A stretch of DNA of 64,000 nucleotides, from positions 372,001-436,000 of the forward strand of contig NZ_JAQSDK010000037.1 of the NCBI RefSeq assembly GCF_029945885.1, read 5' to 3'. Position 1 is the first letter of the stretch, and every line of letters starts with the position of its first letter. The notes beneath the pieces were generated by a model. The model ran no database searches and was not told where the DNA came from. It saw only the letters and a list, made by a program, of their open reading frames with translations. Below, piece by piece: positions 53,313 to 62,302 of this stretch. Source of the stretch: Brevundimonas sp. (GTDB lineage Bacteria; Pseudomonadota; Alphaproteobacteria; Caulobacterales; Caulobacteraceae). A program made the translations under genes and the position numbers.

Positions 53313-53357
53313 GGGCTCTAGATAGGTCCTTGGAACGGTCAGTGACAGGGGGGCGGC

Positions 53358-55226
53358 TCAATCCTCGTCGGTCTCGCCGTCATCGGGAATGGCCGGCATT
53401 TCGACGGCCGGGGCCAGGGTGCGGATCTCGCCCAGTTTCGCGCCGGGGAAGGCTTCCAGCACGGCCATGACGAACGGATCGGCCTCGACCGCGGCCCGTT
53501 CCTCGGCCCGGCCGCGCTTCTCGCCCTCGATCAGGGTCTCGCCCCCGCCCGAGCCGTTGGCGGCGATCAGCCAGGTGCGGCCGGTCCATTCCTTCAACCG
53601 GCTGGCCAGACGTCGCGCCAGATCGAACGGCGCCCCGGGTCCACTCTCATAGGTGATGGCCCCCGGCCTGAAATGCACCGGCTTGACGTAGCGCTGCACG
53701 TCCATCTGCAGGCTGATCTCGCGCTTCTCGCCGATCAGGGCGACGGTGGCCTCGAAGGTCTGGGGATCGGGCAAGGCCGGGGCCACGGCCTGACGCACGG
53801 CCAGCTGGGCCGAGGCTCCACCACCGCCACCACCGCCGCCGCCGCGCGGGCCCGCGCCACCGCCCCCGGCCGTCGGATCGCCGTCACGCAGGGCCTTCAG
53901 AGCCTCTTCCGGGCCGGGCAGGTCGGCGGCATAGGCCAGGCGGACGATGGCCATCTCGACCGCATCGGCCGGGCTGGGCGCGCGCCGCACCTCGTCCAGC
54001 GCCTTCAGCAGCATCTGCCAGACGCGGGCCAGGGTGCCGGCGGACAGGGCGGCCCCGAGGGCGGCCAGCTTCTGGGCCTGGTCATTGGGCAGGCGGGTGG
54101 CGTTGGGGCCCAGCATCTTGGCCACCGAGGCGGCGTGGCAATGTTCCAGCAGGTCGTTGGTGACCTGGACCGGATCGGCACCGTAGCCGTACAGGGTGCG
54201 GAAATTCTCCAGCGCCTCGGGCGTGCGCCCGGCCATGATGCTTTCGAACAGGGCGATGGTCTGGCTACGGTCGGCCAGGCCCAGCATGTCGCGCACGGTC
54301 TCGGTCTTGACCGTCTCGCCGCGTTCGCCCTGGACCAGGGCCTGATCCAGCAGGCTGAGACCATCGCGCACGGAGCCCTCGGCGGCGCGGGCGATCAGGG
54401 CCAGGGCGTCCGACTCGATGGTCATGCCCTCGCGGGCCGAGATCCGCTCCAGATGGCCGACCAGGACCTCGGGCTCGACCCGGCGCAGGTCGAAGCGCTG
54501 GCAGCGACTGAGGATGGTCACCGGCACCTTGCGGATCTCGGTGGTGGCGAAGATGAATTTGGCGTGCGGCGGCGGCTCTTCCAGCGTCTTCAGCAGGGCG
54601 TTGAAGGCCTGGTTCGACAGCATGTGCACCTCATCGAGCACATAGACCTTGTAGCGGGCCTCGACCGGGCCGTAGCGGACGCTCTCGAGGATATCGCGGA
54701 TATCGTTGACACCGGTGTGGGAGGCGGCGTCCAGCTCCATCACATCCATATGCTGGCCGGCCATGATGGCCGCGTCGTGCCGGCCGTTGGCGCTCAGGGC
54801 CAGGGACGGGCGGTCGATGGTGTCGCTCTGGTTGTTCAGGGCCCGGGCCAGCAGGCGGGCGGTGGTCGTCTTGCCGACCCCGCGCACCCCGGTCAGCATG
54901 AAGGCATGGGCGATGCGGCCGCTGGCGAAGGCGTTGGTCAGGGTGCGCACCATCGCCTCCTGGCCGATCAGGTCCTCGAAGGTGCGCGGGCGGTATTTGC
55001 GCGCCAGCACCGTATAGGCGGCCCCGTCATCGACATGGGCGGCCGGTCCGTCATCGGCGGCCGACACAGCCACAGCCGCCGCGGCCACGACCGGCGCAGC
55101 CCCAGCCTCCGGCGCGACGACAGCGGCGGCCGCCGGGGCCCCGAACATGTCGTCGGTATTGTCGTCCCGCTCGGGGGCGTCCTCCTCCCACGGAGGGCCA
55201 TCGGGATTCGCGTCGACGTCGGTCAT
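53358..55226 (-). CDS. dnaX: DNA polymerase III subunits gamma and tau
   Basis: Clamp-loader ATPase, 622 residues. Walker A GVRGVGKTTTARLLA (about 114), Walker B-like YVLDEVHMLSNQAFNALL, sensor/arginine-finger segment VTILSRCQRFDLRR. About 70 Asp/Ala-rich residues precede the conserved VLARKYRPRTFEDLIGQE. The zinc-module cysteines seen between Walker A and MDVMELDAASHTG in E. coli DnaX are all absent. A Gly-rich linker (about 470-485) leads to the tau C-terminal domain. No slippery A run for a gamma frameshift is seen. Confidence 0.93.
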   Translation of the reverse strand: MTDVDANPDGPPWEEDAPERDDNTDDMFGAPAAAAVVAPEAGAAPVVAAAAVAVSAADDGPAAHVDDGAAYTVLARKYRPRTFEDLIGQEAMVRTLTNAFASGRIAHAFMLTGVRGVGKTTTARLLARALNNQSDTIDRPSLALSANGRHDAAIMAGQHMDVMELDAASHTGVNDIRDILESVRYGPVEARYKVYVLDEVHMLSNQAFNALLKTLEEPPPHAKFIFATTEIRKVPVTILSRCQRFDLRRVEPEVLVGHLERISAREGMTIESDALALIARAAEGSVRDGLSLLDQALVQGERGETVKTETVRDMLGLADRSQTIALFESIMAGRTPEALENFRTLYGYGADPVQVTNDLLEHCHAASVAKMLGPNATRLPNDQAQKLAALGAALSAGTLARVWQMLLKALDEVRRAPSPADAVEMAIVRLAYAADLPGPEEALKALRDGDPTAGGGGAGPRGGGGGGGGGASAQLAVRQAVAPALPDPQTFEATVALIGEKREISLQMDVQRYVKPVHFRPGAITYESGPGAPFDLARRLASRLKEWTGRTWLIAANGSGGGETLIEGEKRGRAEERAAVEADPFVMAVLEAFPGAKLGEIRTLAPAVEMPAIPDDGETDED

Positions 55227-55297
55227 GGGGAGGTCTTACCGCGAGTCAGCCCCCCTCGCGAAGGGCCGATGCGACGGAATCCGGGGGCGGTGTGACT

Positions 55298-56152
55298 CTA
55301 GCCCTCGCCCTCGGGGAAGTCGGCCCCCTCGGTGACCGCGGCCCAGGCGTCGAAATCGGTCCGCAGCATCTCGATCTTGCCGCGCGCCCCGACCAGGGCC
55401 GCCTTGCCCAGCAGCAGGCGCAGGGGCGGATTCTTCGCCTCGACGGCCTTGATGATGGCCGCCACCGCGCGTTTCGGATCGCCCGGCTGGGCCCCGGAAT
55501 AGCTGCGGATCGTGCCCTTGTTGCGCCCGGCGGTGGCGTCATAGTCGGCGATCGGATGTTGGGTCTCATTGGCCGAACGGCCGGCCCAGTCGGTGCGGAA
55601 GCCCGAGGGTTCGACGATCAGCACCTTGATGCCCAGCGGCGCGACCTCCTGCGACAGGGCCTCGGAAATGCCCTCCACCGCGAATTTGGTGCCGTTGTAA
55701 TAGCCGACCGCCGGGAAGGCGCGGATACCGCCGATCGAGGAGATGTTGACGATGGTGCCGCTGCGCTGTGCGCGCATGCCCGGCAGGACCAGATGGATCA
55801 TCCGCGACAGGCCGAAGACATTGACCTCGAACATGCGCCGGACCTCGGCCTCGTCGCTTTCCTCGATCGCCGCGAAATAGCCGATGCCGGCATTGTTCAC
55901 GAGCACGTCGATGCGGCCGAACCGGGCGATGGCCGCCTTGACCGCCGCCTCGGCCTGGTCGCGGTCGGTGACGTCCAGGGTCAGGGCCAGGGCCTGGTCC
56001 TCATAGCCGTCGACGACATCGGCCAGCTGGTTGACGTTGCGCGCCGTGACCACGGCCCGATAACCCCGGGCCAGCACCGCCGCCGCCAGATCCCGGCCGA
56101 AGCCGGTCGAACAGCCGGTGATGAACCAGACGGGGGTGTCGAGGTCGGTCAT
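55298..56152 (-). CDS. short-chain dehydrogenase/reductase
   Basis: NAD(P)-dependent oxidoreductase of 284 residues. Cofactor site WFITGCSTGFGRDLAAAVL (TGxxxGxG), LVNNAGIGYF, catalytic Ser in IVNISSIGG and YxxxK in GYYNGTKFAVEGIS. The tail PLRLLLGKAAL is common in the retinol-dehydrogenase-like group. AGGAG precedes the ATG at 56152. Substrate unknown. Confidence 0.9.
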   Translation of the reverse strand: MTDLDTPVWFITGCSTGFGRDLAAAVLARGYRAVVTARNVNQLADVVDGYEDQALALTLDVTDRDQAEAAVKAAIARFGRIDVLVNNAGIGYFAAIEESDEAEVRRMFEVNVFGLSRMIHLVLPGMRAQRSGTIVNISSIGGIRAFPAVGYYNGTKFAVEGISEALSQEVAPLGIKVLIVEPSGFRTDWAGRSANETQHPIADYDATAGRNKGTIRSYSGAQPGDPKRAVAAIIKAVEAKNPPLRLLLGKAALVGARGKIEMLRTDFDAWAAVTEGADFPEGEG

Positions 56153-56328
56153 GGGGGGCTCCTGTGCATATCCGGGAAACTTCAGGTGGGGTTTCTCCCG
56201 GCGCGCGGCAAGCGCCCGACACGCGCTCAAGCAGCAGGCCGCCGCGCGACGAGTGATAGCGCCCAAATGCGCGCTCAGGCAGCCGACGACCGCGTCGTCG
56301 GCAATCGCGCCCTAAAAAGAGAGGAGGT

Positions 56329-56413
56329 GGAGACCGCGACCCGAAGGGGAATTCGTTGTGGCTGCTGCCTTCCGGCCCTGACCAGATTGGCGAAACCTTC
56401 GCCCGCGATCTCC
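56329..56413 (-). ncRNA. ffs: signal recognition particle 4.5S RNA
   Basis: On the minus strand the closing stem GGAGATCGCG/CGCGGTCTCC encloses the invariant domain IV: GGTCAGGGCCGGAAGGCAGC (asymmetric loop and GGAA tetraloop) and AGCAGCC. About 85 nt, small bacterial type without Alu domain. A T-rich stretch (CTCTTTTTA, about 56322-56314) follows the stem and may terminate it. Upstream, TTGATC (56448-56443), 17 bases, GATATA (56425-56420) form a plausible promoter. Confidence 0.93.
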
Positions 56414-56478
56414 AAGGCCTATATCGCGGTTCATGAGGGCGAGATCAAGACACCTCCCGCCAACAACCGCTTGAGGCT

Positions 56479-57423
56479 ATGGATGGCCCCATGTCCCTTC
56501 CCGCCACCAACACCTTCGCCGGCAATCCCCTCAACCGGGCCGGTGACCTGCGCAACGACCCCCGCTGGCTGGCCGAACAGGCCGAACGGCCCGACGCCCT
56601 GGCCATGGCGCTATGGGAAGGCCGCCCCCTGCTGGAGGATCATGCCGACGGGCCGCGCCTGACCTGGCTGTCCCTGCCCCACGCCCGCGACCTGGTACCC
56701 GACCGGGAACTGTTCCTGGGCCTGTGGAAGGACGCGCCGGTCTTCGCCATCGAGTTCGAGGGCTCGATCGACCCGACCGTCGGTCCCGCCGCCGGTCTGG
56801 GCACCTTCACCGAAATGCGCGAGGCCGCCGGCCTGCTCAGCGGGGCGGACGCCGCCATGGCGGGTGTGTCGAAATCCCTGTTCGACTGGCGCCGCCGCCA
56901 CGGCTTCTGTGCGGCCTGCGGGATCGAGTCCGAAAATGCCTGCGGCGGCTGGAAGCGCATCTGCCCGGCCTGCCGGGTCGAGCATTTCCCGCGCGTCGAC
57001 CCGGTCACCATCATGCTGCCGGTGTTCAAATCGCCGGACGGCGATCGGTGCCTGCTGGGCCGTCAGGCCGCCTGGCCCGAAGGCCGGATGTCGGCCCTGG
57101 CCGGCTTTCTGGAGCCCGGCGAATCAATCGAGGAAGCCTGCGCCCGCGAGATCGAGGAAGAGGCGGGCCTGACGGTGACGGCGGTGCGCTACCACTCCAG
57201 CCAACCGTGGCCGTTTCCGTCGCAGCTGATGATCGGCCTGATCGCCGAGGTTTCCGACGACAATGCCGCCCCGGACCAGACCGAGCTGGAAGCCGTAGCC
57301 TGGCTGACCCGGGACGAGGCCCGCGCCGTCCTGGCCGGCACCCATCCGGCCATCAAGGCCCCGCCGCGCGTGGCCATCGCCCGCACCTTGCTGCAGGCCT
57401 GGGTCGACGGCTTCGAGGTCTAG
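56479..57423 (+). CDS. nudC: NAD(+) diphosphatase / NAD-capped RNA decapping enzyme NudC
   Basis: Nudix hydrolase of 314 residues cleaving NADH and NAD caps. The zinc ribbon is FCAACG ... ICPAC (about 143-165), the Nudix box GFLEPGESIEEACAREIEEE (then AGL) at about 212-234, and the NudC-specific SQPWPFPSQLMIG follows at about 240. Starts at 56479 or four codons later. It converges with kdsB, ending four bases inside that gene's 3' end. Confidence 0.92.
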   Translation: MDGPMSLPATNTFAGNPLNRAGDLRNDPRWLAEQAERPDALAMALWEGRPLLEDHADGPRLTWLSLPHARDLVPDRELFLGLWKDAPVFAIEFEGSIDPTVGPAAGLGTFTEMREAAGLLSGADAAMAGVSKSLFDWRRRHGFCAACGIESENACGGWKRICPACRVEHFPRVDPVTIMLPVFKSPDGDRCLLGRQAAWPEGRMSALAGFLEPGESIEEACAREIEEEAGLTVTAVRYHSSQPWPFPSQLMIGLIAEVSDDNAAPDQTELEAVAWLTRDEARAVLAGTHPAIKAPPRVAIARTLLQAWVDGFEV

Positions 57424-58151
57424 CCTGCGACCGCCAGGGCCCGGGCCGCGGCCAGGTCGTCGGCATTGTCGACCGACAGCGGGGCCTCGGGAATCACCGC
57501 GGCCCAGATCGACAGCCCCATCTCCAGCGCCCGCAGCTGCTCCAGCTTCTCGCGCCGCTCCAGCGGCGACGGCGGGGCGGCGCAGAATCGCATCAGCGCC
57601 TCGCGCCGGTAGCCGTACAGGCCGACATGCCGCCACACCGGTCCGTCCCCGAACAGGGTCGAGCGGGTGAAATACAGGGCCCGGCCATGGTGTTCGCCTT
57701 CGGCCAGGGCGACCACGGCCTTGACCACATCCGGGTTCGACCGGTCGCCGACCTCAGCCTCGGGCGCGATCAGCGTCGCGATGTCGCAGTCCGGCTGGCC
57801 GTGCAGCAGGGCGGCGCAGGCCGTGGCCAGTCCCGGATCGGCGAAGGGCATGTCGCCCTGCAGATTGATCACCGCATCGTGGCGGCCGTCCGGATCGATC
57901 GCCTCGAGCGCGGCGCGGATCCGGTCCGAGCCGGACGGCAGGTCCGGATCGGTCAGCACAGCCCGTCCACCGGCGGATTCGATCGCCGCGACGATCTCGG
58001 GATCGCCGGCGGCCACGGCCACCGGCAGGCCCGAAGCGACGGCCTGACGCCAGGCCCGCACGATCATCGGCACCCCGCCGATATCAGCCAGGGGCTTGTC
58101 CGGCAGCCGGGTCGCGGCCATCCGCGCGGGGATCAGGACCAGAGGGTTCAT
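57420..58151 (-). CDS. kdsB: 3-deoxy-manno-octulosonate cytidylyltransferase
   Basis: Activates KDO as CMP-KDO for lipopolysaccharide inner core. 243 residues with the nucleotide motif LVLIPARMAATRLPDKPLAD, GSDRIRAALEAI, INLQGDMPF and RHVGLYGYRREALMRF, ending LEMGLSIWAAVIPEAPLSVD. Divergent from the cytochrome gene with 152 bases between. Confidence 0.95.
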   Translation of the reverse strand: MNPLVLIPARMAATRLPDKPLADIGGVPMIVRAWRQAVASGLPVAVAAGDPEIVAAIESAGGRAVLTDPDLPSGSDRIRAALEAIDPDGRHDAVINLQGDMPFADPGLATACAALLHGQPDCDIATLIAPEAEVGDRSNPDVVKAVVALAEGEHHGRALYFTRSTLFGDGPVWRHVGLYGYRREALMRFCAAPPSPLERREKLEQLRALEMGLSIWAAVIPEAPLSVDNADDLAAARALAVAG

Positions 58152-58303
58152 GGCGTTGTTTTCACCCTGCGACGCCCCGACAGGCTCGGGCCATTTGCGA
58201 AGGCCGCGCTACCGTGTAAGAGACGGCCACGCAAGGATAAGCCCCCAGGACCGGCCAGTGACCGATCTTCCGGAGGGGCCCAGAAACGGGATGCGACGAC
58301 GCT

Positions 58304-58978
58304 ATGAGCGGCGATCTGAAGTGGAACAAGATTTTCGGCGCGGGCCTGGGGACGGTGTTTGCCATCCTCGTGGTCCAACAGGTCGCCGGTATGGTCTATA
58401 AGACCGAAGCCCCTGAAAAAATGGGCTATTTCGTCGACGCGCCCGAAGAGGCCGCCGGGGGTGCCGCGGAAGTGGTGCTGCCGCCGGACTGGGGCACGCT
58501 GATGCCGACCGCCGACCTCGCCGCCGGTGAGGCCGCCTTCGCGCGCTGCCAGGCCTGCCACACCATCGCCGCCGGCGGTGCCAACGGTGTCGGACCGAAT
58601 CTCAGCGGCGTCGTCGGTCGGGCCGTCGCCAGCCATGCCGGCTTCGCCTATTCCGATGCCATGAAGGGTCACACGGCGGTCGATGCGACCTGGACGCTGG
58701 ACGCCCTGGATCATTTCATCACCGCCCCGGCCCGTTACATTCCCGGGACCAAGATGTCGTTCGCCGGCCTGCGCGACACCCCGACCCGGGTCAATCTGAT
58801 CGCCTATCTGCGCTCGCAGGGGTCGACCGGCTTCCCGATCCCCGCACCCGATCCGGCACGTCAGCCGCCGGTCGCCGGGGCCGAAGTGGTCACTGCGTCG
58901 CCCGCCGACGGTGCTGCCGCACCGACCGACGGCGTTGCCGATACGGCCGCCGTCCAGGCCGCGCCCGCCGCCCCGTAA
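58304..58978 (+). CDS. membrane-anchored cytochrome c (CycM/c552 type)
   Basis: Electron carrier between the bc1 complex and terminal oxidase. 224 residues with an uncleaved N-terminal anchor (about 8-30), an acidic linker, one class I haem domain (about 75-185): haem-binding CQACH in FARCQACHTIAAGG, GPNLSGVVGR and axial Met in PGTKMSFAGLRD. The last 40 residues are Ala/Pro-rich low complexity. Followed by a good terminator. Confidence 0.92.
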   Translation: MSGDLKWNKIFGAGLGTVFAILVVQQVAGMVYKTEAPEKMGYFVDAPEEAAGGAAEVVLPPDWGTLMPTADLAAGEAAFARCQACHTIAAGGANGVGPNLSGVVGRAVASHAGFAYSDAMKGHTAVDATWTLDALDHFITAPARYIPGTKMSFAGLRDTPTRVNLIAYLRSQGSTGFPIPAPDPARQPPVAGAEVVTASPADGAAAPTDGVADTAAVQAAPAAP

Positions 58979-59005
58979 TTCCCGGAAACGGGATCAGACT
59001 TCAGG

Positions 59006-59032
59006 AAGGCGGTCCTCACGGGCCGCCTTTTT
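59006..59032 (+). terminator. rho-independent terminator after cytochrome gene
   Basis: AAGGCGG (59006-59012) pairs with CCGCCTT (59023-59029) around TCCTCACGGG, followed by a run of T. It lies 28 bases after the stop and just before the convergent NlpC/P60 gene end. Confidence 0.9.
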
Positions 59033-59038
59033 GATTGT

Positions 59039-59887
59039 CTAGAGGGTCACGCGGCGGAAAAACGGGGCACCCGAGCCGGCCGCCTGTTCGCGACCGTCGG
59101 CCTCGACCAGGGTTTCGACAGTGACGCTGCCGTGGTGGCTGGTCGCGTGCACGATCCGGTCGGCGTCGATCATCACACCGGTGTGGTCATCCCAGACCAC
59201 CAGGTCGCCGCGGCGCAGGGTGGCCGCCTCGACCGGACGCCCCAGGGCAGACTGGCCGTCGCGGAACCGCGGCCCGCCCAGACCGCAGGCATAGAGGGCC
59301 TGTTGAACCAGGCCGGAACAGTTGGTGCCCAGGGCGGTGCGGCCGCCGGGCATGAAGGGGGTGCCGACGAATCGCTCGGCCGCCTCGCCCGGATCGCTGT
59401 CGAACCGGTCCAGAGCCGCCAGATGACGGACGGCAACCCAGCCGACCCCCGGCACCTCGACACGACCATGATCGGACCCGCCGATGGTGACCAGGGCGTT
59501 GAGCGGCAGGGAGGCGGTACTCTCGGCGGCGGTCGCGGCAGGATAGACCGGGCTGATCAGGGTGCAGATGCGGTGGGTCGGCAGAATGACGGTGTCCGAC
59601 AGGGTCGCGACATCGACCCAGCCGACGACGCCGTCGCGGCGGGCCCGGCCCCAGACCTGATCGTCCCGGCGGTCGAGGACATCAAAACCTTCGCCGAAGA
59701 CCAGCTGGTCGGCCTGTTCACCGTCGGAACCGGCCCGGGTCCGCACCGGGGCGACGGCGACGACGCACTGCATCGGGGTCACCGGTCGATAGGCTGCGGC
59801 CCGGACGAGTCCTTCCAGCGCCTGCTCGGCCAGATCCGGCCGGGCGAGCGTGGTGCGGGGGTCCAGGGTGGCAGCGAAAACGGTCAA
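59039..59887 (-). CDS. NlpC/P60 (C40) family peptidase
   Basis: Cell-wall endopeptidase of 282 residues without clear signal peptide. Two SH3-like segments (about 40-160, VAPVRTRAGSDGEQADQLVF, GVGWVAVRHL) precede the catalytic domain: Cys in LGTNCSGLVQQALYACG (about 192), His in DDHTGVMIDADRIVHATS (about 235). Similar to the YkfC-type gamma-D-Glu-diamino acid peptidases used in muropeptide recycling. It is transcribed after the aminopeptidase gene (54 bases), supporting a shared peptide-turnover role. Confidence 0.88.
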   Translation of the reverse strand: MTVFAATLDPRTTLARPDLAEQALEGLVRAAAYRPVTPMQCVVAVAPVRTRAGSDGEQADQLVFGEGFDVLDRRDDQVWGRARRDGVVGWVDVATLSDTVILPTHRICTLISPVYPAATAAESTASLPLNALVTIGGSDHGRVEVPGVGWVAVRHLAALDRFDSDPGEAAERFVGTPFMPGGRTALGTNCSGLVQQALYACGLGGPRFRDGQSALGRPVEAATLRRGDLVVWDDHTGVMIDADRIVHATSHHGSVTVETLVEADGREQAAGSGAPFFRRVTL

Positions 59888-59941
59888 ACCGGGGTCCGTA
59901 CAGGTGAACCTTGTTTTGACTCAGAAAACCGAAAAACCCCG

Positions 59942-61342
59942 TTAACGGGCCGTCGAATAACGTCGGACCAGCATCGCATGACAGGCCCGCATCGCCTGGG
60001 CCGCCCCGCCTTCGGGCCAGCCGGGACGGGCGCGCGGGTTCCAGGCGAAGATGTCCATATGGGCCCAGACCCCGGTCGCCGGGGCGAATTTCTGCAGGAA
60101 AAGGGCCGCCGTGACCGAGCCCGCCTGGGCCCAGGCGGCCGAATCGTTGCGGATATCGGCCAGTTCACTGTCGATCGCCGCGCGGTAGCCCGGCCACAGC
60201 GGCATGCGCCACAGTGGATCATCCACCGCCCGGCCCGCCTCCAGAAGCTCGGCCGCCAGCGCCTCGTCGTCGGTGTAGAGCGGCGGCAGGTCCGGCCCCA
60301 GGGCGATGCGCGCCGCGCCGGTCAGGGTGGCGAAGTCCAGGGTCAGGTCCGGTGCATGTTCGCCGGCCCGGCACAGGGCGTCGGCCAGGACCAGTCGCCC
60401 CTCGGCGTCGGTATTGCCGATCTCGATCGTCAGGCCCTTGCGGCTGTTCAGCACATCGCCGGGCCGGAAGGCGTCCGCCGAAATGGCATTTTCGACCGCC
60501 GCGACCAGCACCACCAGCCGCACCGGCAGGGCCGACTGCATCACCAGACGCCCGAGGGCCAGGGCATGGGCCGCCCCGCCCATGTCCTTCTTCATATTGC
60601 GCATCCCGGCCCCGGCCTTGATGTTCAGGCCGCCGGAATCGAACACCACCCCCTTGCCGACCAGGGCCACCAGCGGCAGGTCGGTCCGGTCCATCTGCCA
60701 GCCGATCTCGATGATCCGGGGCTGACGCGCCGGGGACGCCGCCCGTCCGACCGCGTGGATGGCCGGATAGTTGGCCTCCAGCAGGGCCTCGCCCTCGGTC
60801 ACGGCGATACTCGCCCCGCTCCCGGCGGCAATCTCGCGGGCGATGGTTTCGATCTGCAGCGGCCCCATGTCGGCGGCGGGGGTGTCGACCATCTCCCGGG
60901 CCAGGGCGCAGGCGGCGGCGATCCGCAGGGCGGCGGCCACGTCCATCCCCTTCGGCGCGACCAGCTGCGGTCGCGCGCCCTCGGGTCGTGCCCGGTAGCG
61001 GTCGAAACGATAGCCGCCCAGGGCAAAGGCCAGGGCCGCCGACTCCGCCTGGGCGGCACTGACCCCGTCCAGCCGCCACAGGCCGGCCGGAAGCCGCGCC
61101 GCCAGTCCGCGGGCCGAGCCGGGATCAAAGGTCTCGCCGGCGCCGAACAGGGCCCCGCCCACGCTTCCGGCGGGACCCGGCAGGATCAGCAGCTGGCCGG
61201 CCTTGCCGGTGAACTCATGCGCCCGGGCCCAGGCCGCGGTCGCCGCCCCCACGCCGTCCAGCGCCCCGTCCTTGACCACGACGTGGACCGGCAGGCTGCC
61301 GGCGGAAGAAGCCACCAGCGATTCGGGATGAAGGACGGACAT
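59942..61342 (-). CDS. M17 leucyl aminopeptidase family protein
   Basis: Dizinc aminopeptidase of 466 residues releasing N-terminal residues from peptides. C-terminal catalytic domain: VGKGVVFDSGGLNIKAGAGM (Lys/Asp metal ligands), KKDMGGAA, and the M17 signature IGNTDAEGRLVLADAL; DFATLTGAARIALG follows. N-terminal domain about 1-150 is the usual macro-like fold. Divergent from the TPR gene; upstream of the NlpC/P60 peptidase, a pairing also known in Caulobacter. Confidence 0.92.
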   Translation of the reverse strand: MSVLHPESLVASSAGSLPVHVVVKDGALDGVGAATAAWARAHEFTGKAGQLLILPGPAGSVGGALFGAGETFDPGSARGLAARLPAGLWRLDGVSAAQAESAALAFALGGYRFDRYRARPEGARPQLVAPKGMDVAAALRIAAACALAREMVDTPAADMGPLQIETIAREIAAGSGASIAVTEGEALLEANYPAIHAVGRAASPARQPRIIEIGWQMDRTDLPLVALVGKGVVFDSGGLNIKAGAGMRNMKKDMGGAAHALALGRLVMQSALPVRLVVLVAAVENAISADAFRPGDVLNSRKGLTIEIGNTDAEGRLVLADALCRAGEHAPDLTLDFATLTGAARIALGPDLPPLYTDDEALAAELLEAGRAVDDPLWRMPLWPGYRAAIDSELADIRNDSAAWAQAGSVTAALFLQKFAPATGVWAHMDIFAWNPRARPGWPEGGAAQAMRACHAMLVRRYSTAR

Positions 61343-61375
61343 CGGCGACGCCTTTCCGACCCGTCTTCGGGTCGA

Positions 61376-61390
61376 TTAACCAAAGGTTGA
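61376..61390. promoter_or_regulatory. CtrA-like box
   Basis: TTAA (61376-61379), seven bases CCAAAGG, TTGA (61387-61390): one mismatch from the CtrA consensus TTAA-N7-TTAA and also an inverted repeat TTAACC/GGTTGA. It lies in the 91-base spacer between the divergent aminopeptidase and TPR genes. Confidence 0.4.
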
Positions 61391-61433
61391 CGTGAACGCG
61401 CGAGTGTTGAGAGCCCGCCCGGAATTTCCACGG

Positions 61434-62285
61434 ATGACTCCCATGTCGCCCACCCTCGTCAAGGTCGCAACCGTCTCCGCCGTTCTGGCGCTGACTCTCG
61501 GCGTCGCCCCCGCCCTGGCGGCCCCCCCTCGCCCCGCCCCGGTCACGCCGCAGAGCCCCGCCCCTGCCCCTGCCCCGACGGTCCGCACCCCGGCCCCGGC
61601 CGACGTCCGCGCCACCTATGAGCGGATGGACCCGCTGGCCCGGTCGCTGTTCTGGACCGGCGAGATGGAGATCAATCCGGCCGACCCCGTGGCCGGACCC
61701 AAGGCCGCCCAGGCCCTGCGCGAAATGGGCCGCTACGACCAGGCCGCCGAGACCGCGTCCGGGACCCTGGTGTCCCAGCCGGGCAACTATGACGCCCTGC
61801 TGGAGCTGGGTCGGGCCCATATCGCCCGCGGCCAGGCCTTCTACGGCATCGCCGCCCTCGAACAGGCCCGTGCCCTCCGCCCCGACGACTGGCGGCCGCT
61901 GTCGCTGCTGGGGGCCGCCTATCAGCAGGTGCGCCGTCCCGAGGACGCCCGTCTCGCCTGGAACGAGGGCCTGCGCCTGTCGCCCGACAATCCCGACATC
62001 CTCAACAATGTCGCCATCGGCTGGCTGACCGCCGGGGATCCGGCCGCGGCCGAGACCCTGCTGCGCCGGGCCGTGGCCCAGCCGGGGGCCAGTCTTCAGG
62101 TGCGGCTCAACCTGGCCATGGCCCTGGGCCTGCAGGACAAGCTGGCCGAGGCCGAACAGATGCTGCGCCGTGACCTGCCGCCCGACCAGGCCGACCGCAA
62201 TGTCGCCTGGCTGCACAGCCGCAGCGGCGCGGCCGCCCCGGCCTCCGCCTCGGCCCGGACCTGGACCTCGCTCCAGGGCTCCTGA
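61434..62285 (+). CDS. exported tetratricopeptide-repeat protein
   Basis: 283 residues from ATG 61434 (61443 also possible). A signal peptide ends PALAA, then a Pro/Ala linker (about 30-55). From about 65 to 255 there are five TPR-like helix pairs, with YDALLELGRAHIARGQAFYG, WRPLSLLGAAYQQVRRPEDA and PDILNNVAIGWLTAGDPAAA, a TadD-like arrangement. Probably a periplasmic scaffold; partner unknown. Confidence 0.85.
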   Translation: MTPMSPTLVKVATVSAVLALTLGVAPALAAPPRPAPVTPQSPAPAPAPTVRTPAPADVRATYERMDPLARSLFWTGEMEINPADPVAGPKAAQALREMGRYDQAAETASGTLVSQPGNYDALLELGRAHIARGQAFYGIAALEQARALRPDDWRPLSLLGAAYQQVRRPEDARLAWNEGLRLSPDNPDILNNVAIGWLTAGDPAAAETLLRRAVAQPGASLQVRLNLAMALGLQDKLAEAEQMLRRDLPPDQADRNVAWLHSRSGAAAPASASARTWTSLQGS

Positions 62286-62302
62286 TCGCCTATATTCGTC
62301 CG

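Noticed and set aside
53673..55295. 540-codon frame antisense to dnaX
   Set aside because: Same shadow effect; DnaX motifs are unambiguous on the other strand.
59132..61390. 752-codon frame antisense to the NlpC/P60 and M17 genes
   Set aside because: Runs across two well-identified genes and their spacer, with Gly/Arg/Gln-rich shadow composition.
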